This document shows positions 1 to 5,174 of a DNA stretch of 7,601 nucleotides, piece by piece. Numbering within the stretch: the stretch's first letter is position 1; each line of letters opens with the position of its first letter. The stretch spans positions 1 through 7,601 of the forward strand of contig CAZRBY010000037.1 of the NCBI GenBank assembly GCA_964598495.1, read 5' to 3'. This DNA comes from Cacconaster sp964598495. GTDB lineage: Bacteria > Bacteroidota > Bacteroidia > Bacteroidales > UBA932. Made by a program: the position numbers and the translations under genes. Under the pieces are notes generated by a model. It ran no database searches. It was not told where the DNA came from and worked only from the letters and a program-made list of their open reading frames with translations.

Positions 1-1
1 G

Positions 2-97
2 GAGGGTAAGGATGGAGAAATGACCTGCTATGACTGGTTCTTCTGTACCAAGAAACTTTCAAAAGAAGAAGTAGAAAAGAAACTATACAAAAAATAG
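2..97 (+). CDS. C-terminal end of an unrecognised protein (5'-truncated by the window edge)
   Basis: An open frame runs in from the left edge and stops at TAG (95-97). It encodes about 31 residues ending in TKKLSKEEVEKKLYKK. The visible part starts with a short acidic stretch, then has a Cys-rich aromatic patch (TCYDWFFCT, two cysteines six residues apart), then a Lys/Glu-rich probable helix. I do not recognise the family. An internal ATG at 20-22 could begin a 25-residue peptide, since purine-rich sequence lies just before it. The frame is open to the edge, however, so the tail of a longer gene is more likely. The hairpin at 115-142 follows closely and probably ends this transcript, so this gene need not belong to the DUF134 operon. 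The two cysteines fit the Cys-rich character of the next genes, but no function can be given. Confidence 0.5.
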   Translation, partial: EGKDGEMTCYDWFFCTKKLSKEEVEKKLYKK

Positions 98-114
98 TTG
101 ACTTAATTAACTTT

Positions 115-142
115 CATAACCCGTACATATGTGCGGGTTATG
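115..142 (+). terminator. Hairpin, probable terminator of the left-edge gene
   Basis: CATAACCCG (115-123) and CGGGTTATG (134-142) are perfectly complementary over 9 bp. The ten bases between are themselves nearly palindromic (ACATATGT), so the stem can extend to almost the whole element. An AT-rich stretch containing ATTTTAT follows on the plus strand, which is weak as a U-tract. It sits 17 nt after the stop at 97 and 20 nt before the DUF134 start at 163. A terminator is the likeliest reading; an operator or 5'-UTR hairpin of the DUF134 gene is the alternative. Confidence 0.5.
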
Positions 143-162
143 ATTAATATTTTATAGTAATA

Positions 163-486
163 ATGTCGAGACCTAAGAAATGTCGAAAAATACGAAGTTC
201 ACCGGAAGTGATGTGTTTCAAGCCGGTTGGAGTTCCGTTGAGAGACTTGGAGAGAGTTATTATCGAACACGATGAATATGAGGCGTTCAGATTGGCTGCT
301 TACGACAGATTGTTGCAGGAAGAGGGTGCGGAGAGGATGGAAATTTCTCGACCCACTTTTACGCGAATCTATAATTGTGCAGTTCAAAAAATAGCACAGG
401 CAATTATAGAGGGTAAAATTATAGACATCAATTGTTGTGAGGAAGTTCTTAAACAAATAAAAGGGAGTGATAATAGTGCCCTGTAA
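163..486 (+). CDS. DUF134 (UPF0251) family helix-turn-helix protein
   Basis: This 107-residue protein has the length and signature of the DUF134/UPF0251 family. The N-terminus is SRPKKCRKI, with Cys7 in the usual P-x-x-C-R context. A DE-x-EAFRLA block lies near residues 37-45. The family's LxQEEGAERMEISRPTFTRI stretch at about 50-69 reads as a sigma-factor-like helix-turn-helix. The tail (80-107) contains a CysCys pair at 91-92. Family members are small presumed DNA-binding proteins without a proven regulon, often found near small Fe-S or NifX-like proteins. Here it is first in a row of plus-strand genes (DUF5320, acetyltransferase, CoA-disulfide reductase), so it may regulate them; that is inference. 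The ATG at 163 is the only sensible start and has no Shine-Dalgarno. The family call is firm, the role is not. Confidence 0.9.
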   Translation: MSRPKKCRKIRSSPEVMCFKPVGVPLRDLERVIIEHDEYEAFRLAAYDRLLQEEGAERMEISRPTFTRIYNCAVQKIAQAIIEGKIIDINCCEEVLKQIKGSDNSAL

Positions 487-536
487 TGCCTGTGAAGTAG
501 ATGTAATTTATTAACAATTTAAAATATGGAGTTTAT

Positions 537-812
537 ATGCCACGATTTGATAAAACAGGACCGATAGGGGAAGGCCCGATGACCGGTCGCAAAATGGGAA
601 AATGCAAAAATTTTGATGATAAAAAGGGTTTTGTTGAAGAGACGGAACTTGAGATTATAAATACCAACCAAGGACGAGGTATGGGCAGTGGTTTGGGCCG
701 AGGTCGACGCGGATGCGGTGGAGGAATGGGAAGAACATCCGGACGCCGGTGCGGATCCGGACTGAGATCAGGAGCAGGTCCCGGTCGCGGAGATGGAAAA
801 TGCCGCGAATAA
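537..812 (+). CDS. DUF5320 family small Gly/Arg/Cys-rich protein
   Basis: This 91-residue protein begins MPRFDKTGPIGEGPMTGRK, which matches the conserved N-terminal PxxDxTGPxGxGPMTGR signature of DUF5320. Residues 24-44 are a charged linker. From about 46 to 90 the chain is almost only Gly, Arg, Ser and Cys, with four cysteines overall (23, 60, 72, 89), and is probably disordered or metal- or nucleic-acid-binding. No function is established for the family as far as I know. Its members commonly sit beside DUF134, NifX-like and MinD/NBP35-like Fe-S genes in anaerobes, which agrees with the DUF134 gene 50 nt upstream. The acetyltransferase starts 13 nt after the stop (or overlaps it if an earlier ATG is used), so co-translation is likely. 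A reading-frame error is unlikely, because the glycine-rich tail is typical of the family. Confidence 0.85.
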   Translation: MPRFDKTGPIGEGPMTGRKMGKCKNFDDKKGFVEETELEIINTNQGRGMGSGLGRGRRGCGGGMGRTSGRRCGSGLRSGAGPGRGDGKCRE

Positions 813-825
813 TATTATTCAATAT

Positions 826-1158
826 ATGAAAATCCAACACAGACTTGAAGATAATAGGAGAGGATCTTTCTTCATTATGGATAAAGAGAGGCAGATTGCC
901 GAACTAGATTACGACCTGAATAATGGTGTTTTAAATGCATATCATACCGGAGTTCGTCCTGAATTGGAAGGACAAGGCATTGCAGGAATGCTTTTCGATG
1001 AATTGGTAAAATACGCAAGAGATAGTAACTATAAGGTAATCCCCACTTGCTCTTATATACTGGTGAAATTCAGACGGAATCCCGAAAAATATAGCGATAT
1101 CTGGTTTCGCATGGACAATGAACCCTCAGGCGCTTGTTGTGGGGTCAGACCCAAATAA
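826..1158 (+). CDS. Small GNAT-type N-acetyltransferase (YidJ/NATD1-like)
   Basis: The predicted 110-residue protein is a minimal GNAT domain. An N-terminal strand pair (FFIMDKERQIAELDYDL) is followed by the acetyl-CoA pyrophosphate loop at about 44-53 (RPELEGQGIA, matching the Q/R-x-x-G-x-G/A motif). A helix (MLFDELVKYARDSNYK) and the VIPTCSYILVKFRRNPEKYSDIW block come next, ending in the PxYxD pattern of the small NATD1/YidJ-type subgroup. These proteins are cytoplasmic; their substrates are mostly unknown. I chose ATG 826 because homologues begin a few residues before the first strand and because it falls just after the DUF5320 stop (812). An in-frame ATG at 793 would add 11 residues and overlap DUF5320. 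The tail ends SGACCGVRPK, an unusual vicinal Cys pair outside the fold, in keeping with the Cys-rich neighbours. Confidence 0.82.
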   Translation: MKIQHRLEDNRRGSFFIMDKERQIAELDYDLNNGVLNAYHTGVRPELEGQGIAGMLFDELVKYARDSNYKVIPTCSYILVKFRRNPEKYSDIWFRMDNEPSGACCGVRPK

Positions 1159-1214
1159 TTTTTAAGGATCCAATTATATCACAAAACATTTAAAATATTT
1201 AACGTAAAATAATT

Positions 1215-2897
1215 ATGGAGAAAAAACGGATTATTGTTATAGGTGGTTCGGCTGCAGGCCCCAAAGCTGCTTCAAGAGCGCGTCGTCTGGATGAAAATGC
1301 CGAGATTACCATTATTCAAAAGGCCCCTGACCTCTCGATGGCTTCCTGCGGGTATCCCTATTATGTAGGTGGTTTCTTTGACGATCGCAACCAACTCTTG
1401 ACCTCTCCGGCCGGAGTAGTTCGCGATTCCAAATTCTTTTGGAATGCTAAGCGAATTAAGGCTCTGGTAAATACGGAAGTTACCCAAATTGACAGAAAAA
1501 ACAAGAGCGTAGAGTACAAAGATTTGGTTACGGGAGAAGCTGCTTCGTTGGCATACGACAAACTGATAATTGCAACCGGAGCTACTCCCCGCAAACCGCC
1601 TGTGCCGGGTGTTGATTTAAAGGGAGTTACCACGTTACAATCAATGGCTGATGCAGATTTCCTGAGACAAGTGGGAGATGAGGGCGAAGTCCAAAAAGCC
1701 GTGGTAATAGGCGGAGGTCTTATCGGTATTGAGACCTGTGAAGCTTTGCATCTGTCAGGAATCGAGGTTACACTCGTTGAGATGTTGCCGCAATTGCTTG
1801 CATTCCTTGATAAAGGCATGGCACGAATCGTAGAGAAATATGTTCAAACCAAGGTGAATTTAATTCTCCAAAACGGAGTTTCCGAGTTTCTTGGAGAGAA
1901 TGGAAAACTAAAAGCAGTAAAACTTTCGGATGGTTCCGAAATAGCATGCGATATTGCAGTTGTAGCTACCGGAGTCAGACCCAATTCCGCATTGGCCAAA
2001 GAAGCAGGATTAACAATAGGAGAGTTTGGAGCCATTGAGGTTAATACCTATATGCAGACTTCCGATCCCGATATTTATGCCATCGGTGACTGTATTGAGA
2101 TTCCAAACCTTATTTCCGGTAAAAAAGTTCACGCTCCTTTTGGGGACTTGGCCAATCTGCAAGGTCGAGTTGCAGGTACCAATGTGATAAATGGCAACAC
2201 GGCACAGTTTCCCGGAACTATCCAAAGCGGTATCTGTAAAGTATTTGATTATGGAGTGGGCTCAACAGGACTTTCGGAACAAAATGCTGCCAGACACGGA
2301 TTTGATAATATTGAAACGGTTGTAAATGCAAGTCCGGACAAACCTGGCTTCATGGGAGCCAAACTTCTGATTACCAAATTAATTGTCGATAAAACAACCA
2401 ACCGTATCCTCGGTGCGCAGGTACTTGGCCCGGGCGATGTCGGCAAACAAGTTGCCACATGGGCGATGGCCATTAAAGGTAAACTTACAGTCGAGGATAT
2501 GATAAATGCCGATTTGCCGTATGCTCCACCTTTCTCTTTGGCGATAGATCACAGCATTGCAACTGCACACATAATGCAAAACAAGTTGAATCGCCTTTTT
2601 GTAGGAATTACTGCAGAACAACTCAAAGAGAAATTGGATAAAAAGGATCCTATGTTTTTGTTGGATGCCCGTAATCCGAATGAATATGAAGCGCAAAAGC
2701 TTGGAATAGGGGAGACGCTGATCCCTCTCGGACAACTGAGAAATCGCTTGGCAGAATTACCTGCAGATAAGAATGCTGAGATCATCACCTGGTGTAAAAT
2801 CTCCTTACGCGGATATGAAGCAGCGAGGGTTATTATGGCAAACGGGTATAAAAATGTAAAAGTACTCGAAGGCGGCCTTAATGCCTGGCCTTTTTAA
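1215..2897 (+). CDS. CoA-disulfide/persulfide reductase with C-terminal rhodanese domain (FAD-dependent)
   Basis: The 560 residues have the layout of CoA-disulfide reductase-rhodanese fusions (CoADR-RHD). An FAD-binding Rossmann motif lies at 10-15 (GGSAAG). The single redox cysteine is Cys45, in SMASCGYPYYVGG. The NAD(P)H Rossmann motif is at 166-171 (GGGLIG), followed by IE. The C-terminal FAD motif DIYAIGDC is at 286-293. The dimerisation domain covers about 330-455 and includes the DLPYAPPFS loop with Tyr436, matching the conserved CoADR tyrosine. A rhodanese domain fills about 463-560, with Cys527 heading the loop CKISLRG. The family reduces CoA disulfides, CoA persulfides or polysulfides with NAD(P)H; the rhodanese part presents persulfide sulfur. 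It is cytoplasmic and likely serves sulfane-sulfur metabolism or thiol redox control. It lies 56 nt after the acetyltransferase with no terminator between, so it is probably cotranscribed. The exact substrate is not decidable from sequence. Confidence 0.92.
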   Translation: MEKKRIIVIGGSAAGPKAASRARRLDENAEITIIQKAPDLSMASCGYPYYVGGFFDDRNQLLTSPAGVVRDSKFFWNAKRIKALVNTEVTQIDRKNKSVEYKDLVTGEAASLAYDKLIIATGATPRKPPVPGVDLKGVTTLQSMADADFLRQVGDEGEVQKAVVIGGGLIGIETCEALHLSGIEVTLVEMLPQLLAFLDKGMARIVEKYVQTKVNLILQNGVSEFLGENGKLKAVKLSDGSEIACDIAVVATGVRPNSALAKEAGLTIGEFGAIEVNTYMQTSDPDIYAIGDCIEIPNLISGKKVHAPFGDLANLQGRVAGTNVINGNTAQFPGTIQSGICKVFDYGVGSTGLSEQNAARHGFDNIETVVNASPDKPGFMGAKLLITKLIVDKTTNRILGAQVLGPGDVGKQVATWAMAIKGKLTVEDMINADLPYAPPFSLAIDHSIATAHIMQNKLNRLFVGITAEQLKEKLDKKDPMFLLDARNPNEYEAQKLGIGETLIPLGQLRNRLAELPADKNAEIITWCKISLRGYEAARVIMANGYKNVKVLEGGLNAWPF

Positions 2898-2922
2898 GGT
2901 TTTAGATTGTTCTTATTAAAAT

Positions 2923-2958
2923 AAAACCGGCGGCAGACTTTGCTCTGCCGCCGGTTTT
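2923..2958. terminator. Strong bidirectional intrinsic terminator
   Basis: AAAACCGGCGGCAGA (2923-2937) pairs perfectly over 15 bp with TCTGCCGCCGGTTTT (2944-2958), leaving a six-base loop. It lies between two convergent genes: the reductase ends at 2897 and the mscS-type gene at 2970. The plus strand ends in TTTTGT. The minus strand ends in TTTTATTTTAAT, the better U-tract, so the element should stop transcription both ways and especially that from the mscS side. Confidence 0.92.
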
Positions 2959-2969
2959 GTCTATTCTGC

Positions 2970-3806
2970 TCAGTTCCACTCTTTTTCCGTGTGGAGTACA
3001 TGTTGTGGGAAAGGAATGGTAATGTTGTTTTGCTTGAACTTTTTGAAGATATTTATTCTGACTTCACTTTTAACATTTTCGGCACGATATACATTGTCAA
3101 CCCAGAAATAGACCACAAACTCCAAAGAATAACTTCCGAAGTCCGTCAAACGAACAAATGGTTCAGGATCCTTTAAGACACCTTTGTGTTCCTTGCAAGC
3201 CTCTTTTATTACCTTCATAGTTAAGTCTAAATCTGATGAATATGCAACCCCTACTTTTACATCAAATCTTGATTTATTGTCCGTATGTGTCCAATTCACG
3301 ATTTTGTTTTTTGTCAACAAAGTATTGGGTAAAAGAATAAACTTATCATCTCTTGTAAGAACAAGCGTTGTCCTGATATTAATCTTCTCTACTTTACATA
3401 TAAGACCATCTACATCAAGTATATCCCCAACCTTGATTGAAGAATCCATCAATATTATAATACCGGATACGAAATCGCTGAATAAGTTCTGTAAACCCAA
3501 TCCAATACCAACCAATAAAGCAGCCGAACCGGCCAGTACAAATTTCAAATCAGTCCCAAGAATAGAAAGAAAAATCGCAAAACTTATTATATAAATAGCA
3601 TATTTAATCAGGTTACTGAGAGAAAACTTTTTGCCTATGTCCAGTCTCTTAGATTTATAAATAGCTTTTTTGATGATAAATATAAGTAGCCAGCTTACTG
3701 CAAATAGAATTAGCAGCTCTATAACTATTGATACTGTAAGGTTGAATTTACTCTCAATATTAAGTATCGAGATGTCTAAAAATTCCTTTAAAGTTCTTTT
3801 TTCCAT
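2970..3806 (-). CDS. Small-conductance mechanosensitive channel, MscS family
   Basis: The 278 residues match a minimal MscS channel (E. coli MscS has 286). Three membrane segments are visible: TM1 about 24-46, TM2 about 66-84, and the Gly/Ala-rich pore helix TM3 about 88-120 (AGSAALLVGIGLGLQNLFSDFVSG). TM3 leads into the beta domain (VGDILDVDGLICKVEKINIRTT, then LLPNTLLTKNKIVNW). A cytoplasmic alpha/beta domain follows, ending with the family's typical IPFPQ at 264-268. Such inner-membrane channels open under membrane tension and release solutes on osmotic downshift. The gene begins 55 nt after mgsA on the same strand with no terminator between, so the two are probably cotranscribed. The MEK start at 3806 leaves a normal short N-terminus before TM1. 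No Shine-Dalgarno is seen, as is usual in Bacteroidota. Confidence 0.92.
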   Translation of the reverse strand: MEKRTLKEFLDISILNIESKFNLTVSIVIELLILFAVSWLLIFIIKKAIYKSKRLDIGKKFSLSNLIKYAIYIISFAIFLSILGTDLKFVLAGSAALLVGIGLGLQNLFSDFVSGIIILMDSSIKVGDILDVDGLICKVEKINIRTTLVLTRDDKFILLPNTLLTKNKIVNWTHTDNKSRFDVKVGVAYSSDLDLTMKVIKEACKEHKGVLKDPEPFVRLTDFGSYSLEFVVYFWVDNVYRAENVKSEVRINIFKKFKQNNITIPFPQHVLHTEKEWN

Positions 3807-3861
3807 TTTATTATTATGAGGCAGAATTAATTATTGATCTATGCTTTTCTGTTTTTCAATG

Positions 3862-4335
3862 TTATTTGATCTCAATTTTCCTGTTGATATAGCTTCCGTA
3901 ATCTTTCAAAATGGGTTTGTAATTAGTATCCATCAGCATGGAGCTTATCATAAAGTCGGCTGTCGAACGATTTACTGCCGTAGGGATATTGTAGAGTGTG
4001 GCAAGTCTGAGCAGAGCTTTGACATCGACGTCATGAGGCTGTGGTGTCATAGGGTCCCATAAAAATATCAGCATGTCCACCTTACCTTCGGAAATTAAAG
4101 CGCCCAATTGTTGATCGCCACCCAAAGGACCCGATTTAAGACGTTTCATCGAAATGGTTTCGTCCTGTTCGTTCCCCATCTTTTTCAAAAGAGTTTCATT
4201 AACCAACTTTCCTGTGGTTCCTGTGCAGATAAGGTCGTATTTTATCAGTTTCTTCCAATTCCATTCAACCCATTCAACCATATCGGCCTTACGATTGTCG
4301 TGGGCTACAAGGGCAATTCTTTTGATTTTTGTCAT
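3862..4335 (-). CDS. mgsA: Methylglyoxal synthase
   Basis: The 157 residues are close to E. coli MgsA (152). The enzyme converts dihydroxyacetone phosphate to methylglyoxal and phosphate, a bypass that relieves sugar-phosphate build-up. Family residues are all present: LVAHD at 9-13 (His12), GTTG at 39-42, SGPLGGDQQ at 68-76 with the catalytic Asp74 (E. coli Asp71), DPM-x-PQPHDVDVKALLRL with His101 and Asp104 (E. coli His98 and Asp101), and NRSTADF at 122-128. It is a cytoplasmic, normally hexameric enzyme. Its promoter region is shared with the divergent ogt gene, and an MscS channel gene lies directly downstream on the same strand. That pairing may link toxic-metabolite or osmotic stress to ion release (inference). 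The start at 4335 gives the canonical short N-terminus. No defects are seen. Confidence 0.97.
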   Translation of the reverse strand: MTKIKRIALVAHDNRKADMVEWVEWNWKKLIKYDLICTGTTGKLVNETLLKKMGNEQDETISMKRLKSGPLGGDQQLGALISEGKVDMLIFLWDPMTPQPHDVDVKALLRLATLYNIPTAVNRSTADFMISSMLMDTNYKPILKDYGSYINRKIEIK

Positions 4336-4359
4336 TACGGTAGTGTTTTAATTTTAATG

Positions 4360-4383
4360 CAAAATTAGGAACATATTCCAATT
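4360..4383 (-). promoter_or_regulatory. Candidate mgsA -7 box overlapping a dyad-symmetric operator
   Basis: On the minus strand TAATTTTG (4367-4360) matches the Bacteroidota TAnnTTTG -7 box and lies 25 nt upstream of the mgsA start codon. No good TTTG -33 element is correctly spaced, so the promoter call is modest. The plus strand at 4363-4383 reads AATT-a-GGAA-CATA-TTCC-AATT, a two-step dyad that touches the -7 box, as a repressor site would. No regulator can be named. Confidence 0.33.
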
Positions 4384-4502
4384 ATTCCTATCAATTGCGG
4401 CAGTCAAAAAACTTTTATGGCTTTGCACTCATTAATTACTACCTTCACGGAGAAAAATTGCAATTTTATACTATTCGAAAATCTTTAAACACTAAGAATG
4501 AA

Positions 4503-5027
4503 ATGGACTATACTTGGCATTATGATTCCCCGCTCGGCGGGATGACGCTTGCAAGCGATGGAAAGGCCCTCGTGGGGCTCTGGTTTGACGATCAGGACTA
4601 TTTCGCGGAGACGCTGGAAGGCGAGGGAGTCGAGAAGAAGCTGCCCATTTTCGAAGAAACAATGCGTTGGCTCGGGATATACTTCAGCGGTAAGGCACCG
4701 GACTTCACTCCACCTCTCAATCTGCGTGCAACCCCATTCCGCAAGGAAGTATGGGAGTTTTTGCTCTCCATCCCTTACGGCAGCACGATGACCTACGGTG
4801 AGATAGCGCAGGGTATTGCCAAACAGAAAGGTGTCGAGCGTCTCTGTCCGCGGGCGGTGGGCGGTGCGGTGGGTCGCAATCCCATCTCACTCATAATTCC
4901 CTGCCACAGAGTGGTCGGCGCAGGTCGCTCGCTTTCGGGTTATGCAGGTGGAGTTGACAGGAAAATAGCCCTGCTCGAGCTCGAGAAAGTGGATATGGAC
5001 AAATTTTCCATCCCCAAATCTATTTGA
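4503..5027 (+). CDS. ogt: Methylated-DNA-[protein]-cysteine S-methyltransferase (O6-alkylguanine repair)
   Basis: The protein transfers the alkyl group from O6-alkylguanine in DNA to its own cysteine in a single-use reaction. The C-terminal DNA-binding domain (about 78-163) starts with TPFRKEVWEFLLSIPYGSTMTYGEIA. It contains PRAVGGAVGRNP (Arg117 as the finger residue, Asn126 as the hinge) and the active site IIPCHRVVG with the acceptor Cys134. SGYAGGVDRKIALLELE closes the domain. Residues 1-70 form the usual ribonuclease-H-like N-terminal domain (MDYTWHYDSPLGGMTL). I chose ATG 4503, giving 174 aa, because homologues begin just before the YDSPLG strand. The frame is open back to an ATG at 4395, but those 36 residues do not look like family sequence. 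There is no AdaA domain, so this is an Ogt-type protein. It is noticeably more GC-rich than mgsA and its own leader. Confidence 0.95.
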   Translation: MDYTWHYDSPLGGMTLASDGKALVGLWFDDQDYFAETLEGEGVEKKLPIFEETMRWLGIYFSGKAPDFTPPLNLRATPFRKEVWEFLLSIPYGSTMTYGEIAQGIAKQKGVERLCPRAVGGAVGRNPISLIIPCHRVVGAGRSLSGYAGGVDRKIALLELEKVDMDKFSIPKSI

Positions 5028-5054
5028 TTGATTATCTTTATTTTATTATCTTTG
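5023..5054 (+). promoter_or_regulatory. Bacteroidota-type promoter for the mgtE leader
   Basis: TTTG (5023-5026) and TATCTTTG (5047-5054) are separated by exactly 20 nt, matching the primary sigma factor consensus TTTG-N19-21-TAnnTTTG. The -33 element overlaps the ogt stop codon (5025-5027). Transcription would start near 5061, giving mgtE a 5' leader of roughly 114 nt, unusually long. No terminator is seen after ogt, so some read-through from it is also possible. Confidence 0.75.
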
Positions 5055-5078
5055 CAGGCCAAAATGATTTTTATAAAG

Positions 5079-5120
5079 ATGGACGAAGAGAGTTACCAAT
5101 TATTTAAAAAATCTTACTAA
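5079..5120 (+). CDS. Candidate leader peptide (uORF) upstream of mgtE
   Basis: A short frame, MDEESYQLFKKSY then TAA (5118-5120), lies wholly inside the predicted mgtE leader. An in-frame ATG at 5064 would extend it to MIFIKMDEESYQLFKKSY. The 5064 ATG would be only about 3 nt from the predicted transcript start, so 5079 is preferred. The stop codon abuts the pyrimidine-rich segment that begins the folded region at 5121, which is the usual layout when a translating ribosome controls downstream RNA folding. Residues 2-4 are Asp-Glu-Glu. In enterobacteria, acidic or proline-rich runs near the N-terminus of MgtL-type leader peptides destabilise ribosomes when Mg2+ is low. By analogy this peptide could sense Mg2+, but that is inference and the frame could be chance. 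There is no clear Shine-Dalgarno. Confidence 0.4.
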   Translation: MDEESYQLFKKSY

Positions 5121-5174
5121 CCCTTTCCTCTAAAGGAACGATCTCCTTTTGTGGAAAGCTAAAAGGAGATTATT
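5121..5174 (+). promoter_or_regulatory. Candidate RNA switch sequestering the mgtE ribosome-binding site
   Basis: ATCTCCTTTT (5141-5150) pairs perfectly over 10 bp with AAAAGGAGAT (5161-5170), which contains the mgtE Shine-Dalgarno, across a 10-nt loop. Competing pairings are visible. CCTTT (5122-5126) can pair with AAAGG (5132-5136). AAAGGA (5132-5137) can pair with TCCTTT (5144-5149), which would free the Shine-Dalgarno. CTTTCC (5123-5128) can pair with GGAAAG (5153-5158) inside the hairpin loop, as a pseudoknot. These are mutually exclusive folds expected of a translational switch. I do not recognise a known class; the region looks too short for an M-box Mg2+ riboswitch. The effector is unknown, with Mg2+ the obvious guess from the gene controlled. 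Confidence 0.6.
5163..5168 (+). promoter_or_regulatory. Shine-Dalgarno of mgtE, buried in a hairpin
   Basis: AAGGAG lies 6 nt before the ATG at 5175, an ideal spacing, and fixes this start. Genes in this window otherwise lack such sequences, as is normal for Bacteroidota, so a full consensus here, entirely inside the 3' arm of a perfect stem, suggests it is kept for regulation. Confidence 0.7.

Noticed and set aside
793..825. Earlier start for the acetyltransferase overlapping DUF5320
   Set aside because: It adds 11 residues before the first GNAT strand. ATG 826 fits family length and follows the DUF5320 stop. It cannot be fully excluded.
2940..3594. Plus-strand open frames opposite the mscS-type gene (2940-3176 and 3184-3594)
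   Set aside because: They are antisense shadows of a well-supported membrane protein; their translations have no recognisable motifs.
4395..4502. Upstream in-frame extension of ogt from ATG 4395
   Set aside because: The added 36 residues do not resemble the family, and the codons are AT-rich unlike the gene. The domain starts naturally at MDYTWHYDSPLG (4503).
5061..5174. M-box (ykoK) Mg2+ riboswitch in the mgtE leader
   Set aside because: The leader is shorter than an M-box and I cannot find its conserved core; the visible structure is a short Shine-Dalgarno-sequestering device. A covariance-model scan would settle it.
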